A stretch of DNA of 64,000 nucleotides, taken from the NCBI GenBank assembly GCA_947166355.1, contig CAMVDX010000001.1, positions 248,001 through 312,000 on the forward strand. The letters run 5' to 3'. This document shows positions 59,494 through 64,000 of this stretch, piece by piece (within the stretch, counting starts at the first letter, position 1; the number at the start of each line of letters is the position of its first letter). Position numbers and translations under genes: made by a program. The stretch is from an uncultured Treponema sp. (lineage in GTDB: Bacteria > Spirochaetota > Spirochaetia > Treponematales > Treponemataceae). Under the pieces are notes generated by a model that did no database searches, was not told where the DNA came from, and saw only the letters and a program-made list of their open reading frames with translations.

Positions 59494-62400
59494 ATGAAGA
59501 AGTTTTTAACTTTTTTGTTATCTATATTTATTATTCTCATCATTTCCTGCGAAATAGGACTGGGATCTTCTGTAGATACAGAGGCGCCTGTAATCGAGGT
59601 CTCACTGCCTCCCGCAGATGCAGTAATCCGCGACTCCTTTACGCTTTCGGGAATATGGACGGATGATGGTTCGATTGCTGAGGTAACAGTGTCGTTGACG
59701 CGGCTTGATTCTGGAGATACCTTTAATTTTGAAGGAGAGGCAGATACTGATGACAGTATTTCTGACGGTGGCGTGTGGAGTGCTTTTATAGATCCTCTTG
59801 CAACCGGAATAAAAGACGGAACTTACGAGGCTCTTGTTGCCATTACCGATAATGGTGGTCACACAACAACAATGGCGCGTACTTTTACTATAGATAATAC
59901 TCCGCCTGTAATGATTCTTCAAAAGCCAAGTACGGTAGTTTCAGAATCAGATACTGCAAACCGGTTTGATACTTTCGGTCAGATTTTTTCTATTGTGGGT
60001 CAGGCTTCTGATGATAACTTGATAGATAAAATTAATGTCAGTGTATATTCAAGTCCAGACTGTAGCGAAGCTTCCTTCCTTAAAACAATTACGCTTGATA
60101 ACGTTCCTCCGACAATCGACCTGGAAGTTGCAAATTTTGAAGAAGGTGTAAACAATGATTATTCAGAAATCTATGGTTACACAACGGTTTCGGGTTATGT
60201 TCAGCGTTATTTTAAACTCGAAGTGTATGATACTGCAAAAAAATACAATGCAGACGGCACTATAGATGCAACCGGTAACAAACAGGATTCTTACTATTTA
60301 TATAAAGATATTTCAGACCTCATAACTGAATACAGGGCAACAGGACTTTATAAAATTCTCAGCGGAAACCGTGCGGCCGAATCCGGTAATGCCTTGCAGA
60401 GGCTTGCAGACGATAAGCGCGAGGTTGGAAAATTCCAGCTGAATCCAGATAACAGTCCGACCTTTGTTGTAAGTGCCCGTTCTGCGCTCACTTATGATAA
60501 AACTCTGGCCGACATGGACTATCAGCTTACTTCGGGTAACAGCTTTATTGAAGTTCAGATTGACCCGGGCTTAGACAGTACTCCAATTCTTGAAGATACA
60601 ATTGGACTTTATCTTAAAGAATGTAATGAATACGGAGAGCCTGTTGAATCTTCTCCTAAGGTCTGGCTTATAAGACCAGTGGCTCCCGCAACAGAAGAAT
60701 TTGTTTCAGATGTCAGCGAAGCGGCTCATTCAGAAGAAAATGCAACCATCACAATTTCCGGCGACTCCTATAAATTTAAAACTACGAATGTAATAAGCAG
60801 CCTGAATTATGAAGGCCTCGAAGTAGGTCACTATTACCGCATCTACGTAACCGGTAAAGATAAAAATGACATGACTATCGTTCCGTATTCAAATTCAATT
60901 TATGCCTTCCAGCTTGCTTCCAGCGGAAACATAATTGAGCTTAATGCAAAGAGTGACCAGCTTTACATCACTTCTAATCAGAGTGCTAATGCCACCGAGA
61001 AAAATTCTCTTAAGATTACTCTGGACTATCAGGGTGGTAGTGCGCCTTACACCTTCTGGGAAGATGGCGTAGATATTACTTCAACTTTGAGTGTTGGTGA
61101 AAAGCATACAGAAATTATTCGCAGCCGTGAAATAATTTCAACCTGGCCGGTAACTAAAACTCTTTTAACGTATCAGCTTAAGGGAACCGGCGAATCTGTT
61201 TCTACTGTAAAAAATGTTTCTATTATTATTGATAATACTGTGCCTGTAATAAATAACAGTTCTATAAAAGTGGGAACCGACAATTACAATGCTTCGCAGT
61301 ATTATGACAATCTTTATCTTAAGATTACCGGAACCTGTACAGAAGAGAATCTTGATACGGTTTACTATTATGTTCAGTGGCCGAACCGTGGTGCAGGGCA
61401 GGAAGGCTATGCTGTTCCTGTAAATTTAAGTGCAGTTCATGATGGAGAAATCTCTAAATTTAACGGAAACGAATTTGTTTTCCCTGCCGTAGAGTTTAAA
61501 GACAATTCTGCAAATCCTACTGATGGAACTGTAATTCCTAATAAGCTTTACATTCAGGCAATGGATAAGTCTGGCAATCTTTCGGAGCGTAAGGAATATA
61601 CAATCAATGTTGATACTACAGCCCCTGAGCTTTCGGCTTACTGGTCTAAAGTGGGTGAGAACGGTTCCTATAATAATGCAACCGAAACAATTTATGTAAA
61701 AGAAGGAGCTAATCTTTTTGTTTACGGAAAATACAAGGACCCTGAAAGCGGTGTAAATGAAATCTCTCTGCCAGAAGGCTTCCCAGCTGGAGCTGAAATC
61801 AGATATTCAAATACAGAAATCAGTGCTCCTGGTACTCCATCAGGTTATGGCAATGTAAATACAGTTACTGACTGGCAGCCTTATAATGCTGCAAATAAAA
61901 ATCTTATCAAATCCTGGCGGCTCCAGTATACTCCGCAGGAAAGTGGTGCTGTTTCTATAACAGGAAGTTCTGTTGCCGGCAGGTCTGCTACAGTAAATGC
62001 GTTTACTCTGGTTCTTGATACAGATGCTCCAGAAATCAACAGTATTAATCTTGTAAGTGTTGTGGGAGATACAGCTTCAAATGCTTACCGAGATTCTGAC
62101 GAACAGTCTGTAAATTATTATGTAAATCCAACCGGTAAAAGCTTTAAGATTACCGGAAACGTAACAGATAACTTTGGCCTCCAGAAAATCAGCTTATATA
62201 AAGATTATTATGAGCCGACAACTCCAGATGTAAATCTTCTGAAGTCTGGACTTTGTAATTCTGCGGTTGCGGCAATCGATTCGATATTAACTGGTTCTGC
62301 TACAAGTGCATATACTTTCACTATGTCTGATGCCGGATGGGGAACTGAATCTGTGCTTAAGTTAGTTGTAACTGACAAGGCTGGTAACGAAACTGTCAGC

Positions 62401-64000
62401 GATCTCAATGTTTACTTTGATACTACAGCCCCTGCCGCTCAGCATGAGATAGATGACAGTTCTAAGGATCTGACATTCCGCATTGGAGATGCCGCAAATG
62501 AAGCGGGTGATTCTGCTGCCCTCAATACAGATGTCGGCGGAAAGTATTCTAAAGGAACTTATGGTAATGCACTTTCCATGCAGATTCGAGGACTCTTCCC
62601 TGACCGTGGTAACGGGACAGACGGAAGTCACGCTTCTGGAATCAACAAGTATTATTATCTGGTATTCCATAATCAGGAAGTTGTAATTGATTCGACTAAG
62701 GCTACTGGTGCTACGCCTGTAGAGGGAGTTGCTGGTACTTCTGATGCGGGAAAGCTTTTCTTTAATTCTCTTGATGTGCTCAAGACTTATGTAATAGAGA
62801 ATAAGACAGGTACCTTTATGCCGTCTGTTCAGACGGAGCAGAAGCGCGTCTATTATAATATTGCGCCGACTGCGGTTCCTGCGACATCGGTAAATACTAA
62901 CGATAGATTTGACGGAACACCGAAAATTGCGCCGAATGCCTCTGGAGAGTATACTGTTATTCAGAAAAATGATGTGAACTATGTTCAGTTCTACACAGAT
63001 ATCGATTCGAATTATAAGACAACTATAACTGGTTTGGAGGAAGGTAAGAATTATCTTGTAATTGTTGCAGAAGATAATGCAGGAAACTCAAGCGTAGATG
63101 TTGCGACTGTCGGTTCAGAGACTTACCCTTGTTATTCTCTGAACGTAGATGTAACTGCTCCAACAATTCCTACAAAGCTTACTCCTACAACCTATACGAA
63201 TAATGATGGTTCGCAGATTATAATTCAGGGTACTGTTTCTGATAAGTCTAAAACAGGCAATGAAAACGGTTCATCGGGAATTAAAGAAATTGTATTTACG
63301 AGAGACGGTGGAACAGGCAGTGCCACATTGTCTAGTTCTGACTTGTATTCTGCTGCGTGTGCTCCTACCACAGCAGATCTTACAGCCGTGCCTGATGACT
63401 CTACTCTCAGACACTGGTCTAAAGATATCAGTTCTCTCGTTTCGGGAATGAGCAGTGGAACTGCAATTATTTCTGCAAAGGTAGTTGATGTTGCAGGCTT
63501 TGAAACTTCGGTACCTGTAGCTACAGTTATGGTAGATGTTGATCCTCCGGTTGTAAATATTACGTCTCCTGCTGTAGATGCAAAGGTTGGTAATACAACC
63601 TTTACAATCAGCGGAACTGCAAACGATGGAACAGGTGCAGGGCTTTCAACAAGAACAGCAGATAAAATGATTCTGTATTATACAAAATCTTCTGCTCTTG
63701 TAAATGTAACTCAAGCTCCATTATCAATTACACCGGGTACAGATATTGAGAACAACTGGGTAGTGCTCGCTGACAATATTTCTATAAATGCAATCTGGTC
63801 AGCCTCTCCTGCAATTCCAGATACAGTTGCCCCAGACGGAGAAAATACAATTTTGTACTTTACTGCTTCTGTAAAAGATAATGCGGGAAGTGGTAATACA
63901 GGTTATGCGGTGCCTCGCAAGGTAACAGTAGACCACAGAAAGCCGACCTTTGTGAGTGGAACAGTAGGAGGCTTAAGTTCTACTTCAGCAAGTCACTGGT
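59494..64000 (+). CDS. Giant Ig-like-domain lipoprotein 3, C-terminus beyond the window
   Basis: The frame is open from the ATG at 59494 (GGAG 9 nt upstream) to the window end, over 1500 codons. Lipobox IISC (about C19) is followed by EIGLGSSVDTEAPVIEV and then DAVIRDSFTLSG, the same signature as the two upstream giants. Ig-like borders follow: IDNTPPVMIL, IDNTVPVINN, VDTTAPELSA, LDTDAPEIN, FDTTAPAAQH, VDVTAPTIPT and VDVDPPVVNI. Beyond the N-terminus it is much less similar to giants 1 and 2 than they are to each other. It has its own promoter, separated from them by a palindrome cluster. Function unknown. Confidence 0.86.
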   Translation, partial: MKKFLTFLLSIFIILIISCEIGLGSSVDTEAPVIEVSLPPADAVIRDSFTLSGIWTDDGSIAEVTVSLTRLDSGDTFNFEGEADTDDSISDGGVWSAFIDPLATGIKDGTYEALVAITDNGGHTTTMARTFTIDNTPPVMILQKPSTVVSESDTANRFDTFGQIFSIVGQASDDNLIDKINVSVYSSPDCSEASFLKTITLDNVPPTIDLEVANFEEGVNNDYSEIYGYTTVSGYVQRYFKLEVYDTAKKYNADGTIDATGNKQDSYYLYKDISDLITEYRATGLYKILSGNRAAESGNALQRLADDKREVGKFQLNPDNSPTFVVSARSALTYDKTLADMDYQLTSGNSFIEVQIDPGLDSTPILEDTIGLYLKECNEYGEPVESSPKVWLIRPVAPATEEFVSDVSEAAHSEENATITISGDSYKFKTTNVISSLNYEGLEVGHYYRIYVTGKDKNDMTIVPYSNSIYAFQLASSGNIIELNAKSDQLYITSNQSANATEKNSLKITLDYQGGSAPYTFWEDGVDITSTLSVGEKHTEIIRSREIISTWPVTKTLLTYQLKGTGESVSTVKNVSIIIDNTVPVINNSSIKVGTDNYNASQYYDNLYLKITGTCTEENLDTVYYYVQWPNRGAGQEGYAVPVNLSAVHDGEISKFNGNEFVFPAVEFKDNSANPTDGTVIPNKLYIQAMDKSGNLSERKEYTINVDTTAPELSAYWSKVGENGSYNNATETIYVKEGANLFVYGKYKDPESGVNEISLPEGFPAGAEIRYSNTEISAPGTPSGYGNVNTVTDWQPYNAANKNLIKSWRLQYTPQESGAVSITGSSVAGRSATVNAFTLVLDTDAPEINSINLVSVVGDTASNAYRDSDEQSVNYYVNPTGKSFKITGNVTDNFGLQKISLYKDYYEPTTPDVNLLKSGLCNSAVAAIDSILTGSATSAYTFTMSDAGWGTESVLKLVVTDKAGNETVSDLNVYFDTTAPAAQHEIDDSSKDLTFRIGDAANEAGDSAALNTDVGGKYSKGTYGNALSMQIRGLFPDRGNGTDGSHASGINKYYYLVFHNQEVVIDSTKATGATPVEGVAGTSDAGKLFFNSLDVLKTYVIENKTGTFMPSVQTEQKRVYYNIAPTAVPATSVNTNDRFDGTPKIAPNASGEYTVIQKNDVNYVQFYTDIDSNYKTTITGLEEGKNYLVIVAEDNAGNSSVDVATVGSETYPCYSLNVDVTAPTIPTKLTPTTYTNNDGSQIIIQGTVSDKSKTGNENGSSGIKEIVFTRDGGTGSATLSSSDLYSAACAPTTADLTAVPDDSTLRHWSKDISSLVSGMSSGTAIISAKVVDVAGFETSVPVATVMVDVDPPVVNITSPAVDAKVGNTTFTISGTANDGTGAGLSTRTADKMILYYTKSSALVNVTQAPLSITPGTDIENNWVVLADNISINAIWSASPAIPDTVAPDGENTILYFTASVKDNAGSGNTGYAVPRKVTVDHRKPTFVSGTVGGLSSTSASHW

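Overview
The window looks like a chromosome segment from a Treponema-like spirochaete. This is an inference from gene content: a FlgM anti-sigma factor, two rubrerythrins (anaerobe oxidative-stress proteins), CCA-less tRNA genes, a modest GC content, 7TMR-DISM receptor cyclases and enormous repeat-domain lipoproteins. No rRNA or ribosomal protein operon is present to fix the species.

Layout. 1-2517 (minus): a metal-sensing CadC/SmtB-type repressor with its own operator-promoter, followed by a His-rich metal-exporting P-type ATPase cut by the window start. 2563-6470 (minus): two overlapping genes for 7TM receptors with class III cyclase domains whose active-site residues are degenerate in complementary ways. 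6766-8286 (plus): a divergent HATPase-HDOD protein. 8355-12485 (minus): a TrmH-type methyltransferase, a Fe-ADH fold protein without its metal ligands, flgM, rsmI and a rubrerythrin. 12574-13774: a repeat-rich patch with a 215-bp miniature element, an alanine-type tRNA whose anticodon arm is replaced by a very long hairpin, tandem fragments of a tRNA 3' end and an intact tRNA-fMet with a consensus promoter and terminator. 13835-24451: PrsW-like protease, shikimate kinase, NifU-like and SlyD pair, LysM protein plus lytic transglycosylase pair, second rubrerythrin, a secreted repeat protein, a UDG-superfamily protein and a WecA/TagO transferase. 24853-34997: CrtI-like oxidoreductase, small membrane protein, Rsm22-like protein, MerR regulator, Der GTPase, PTS enzyme I, a PF06541 membrane protein and an NSS-family sodium symporter. 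35315-64000: three consecutive giant lipoprotein genes (4056 aa, 3801 aa, and more than 1500 aa running off the window) that share one N-terminal signature.

At least four dispersed repeat families lie between the genes: a 215-bp inverted-repeat element (four full copies), CATTGCGAG palindromes, CCCGAACTTGTTTCGGG palindromes placed mostly at gene 3' ends, and GGTTGAGTGGCCGCG/TATCGAAACCACC palindromes. Several coding starts or ends have been captured from these repeats.

Several genes (rsmI, aroK, ptsI, the PF06541 gene, the CrtI-like gene) have a -10 hexamer 6-8 nt before the start codon and no Shine-Dalgarno sequence, which suggests leaderless transcripts. The most striking candidate system is the coupled pair of 7TM half-cyclases. 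One subunit keeps both metal-binding aspartates and the other keeps the adenine-binding and transition-state residues, the same division of labour as the C1/C2 halves of mammalian adenylyl cyclase.
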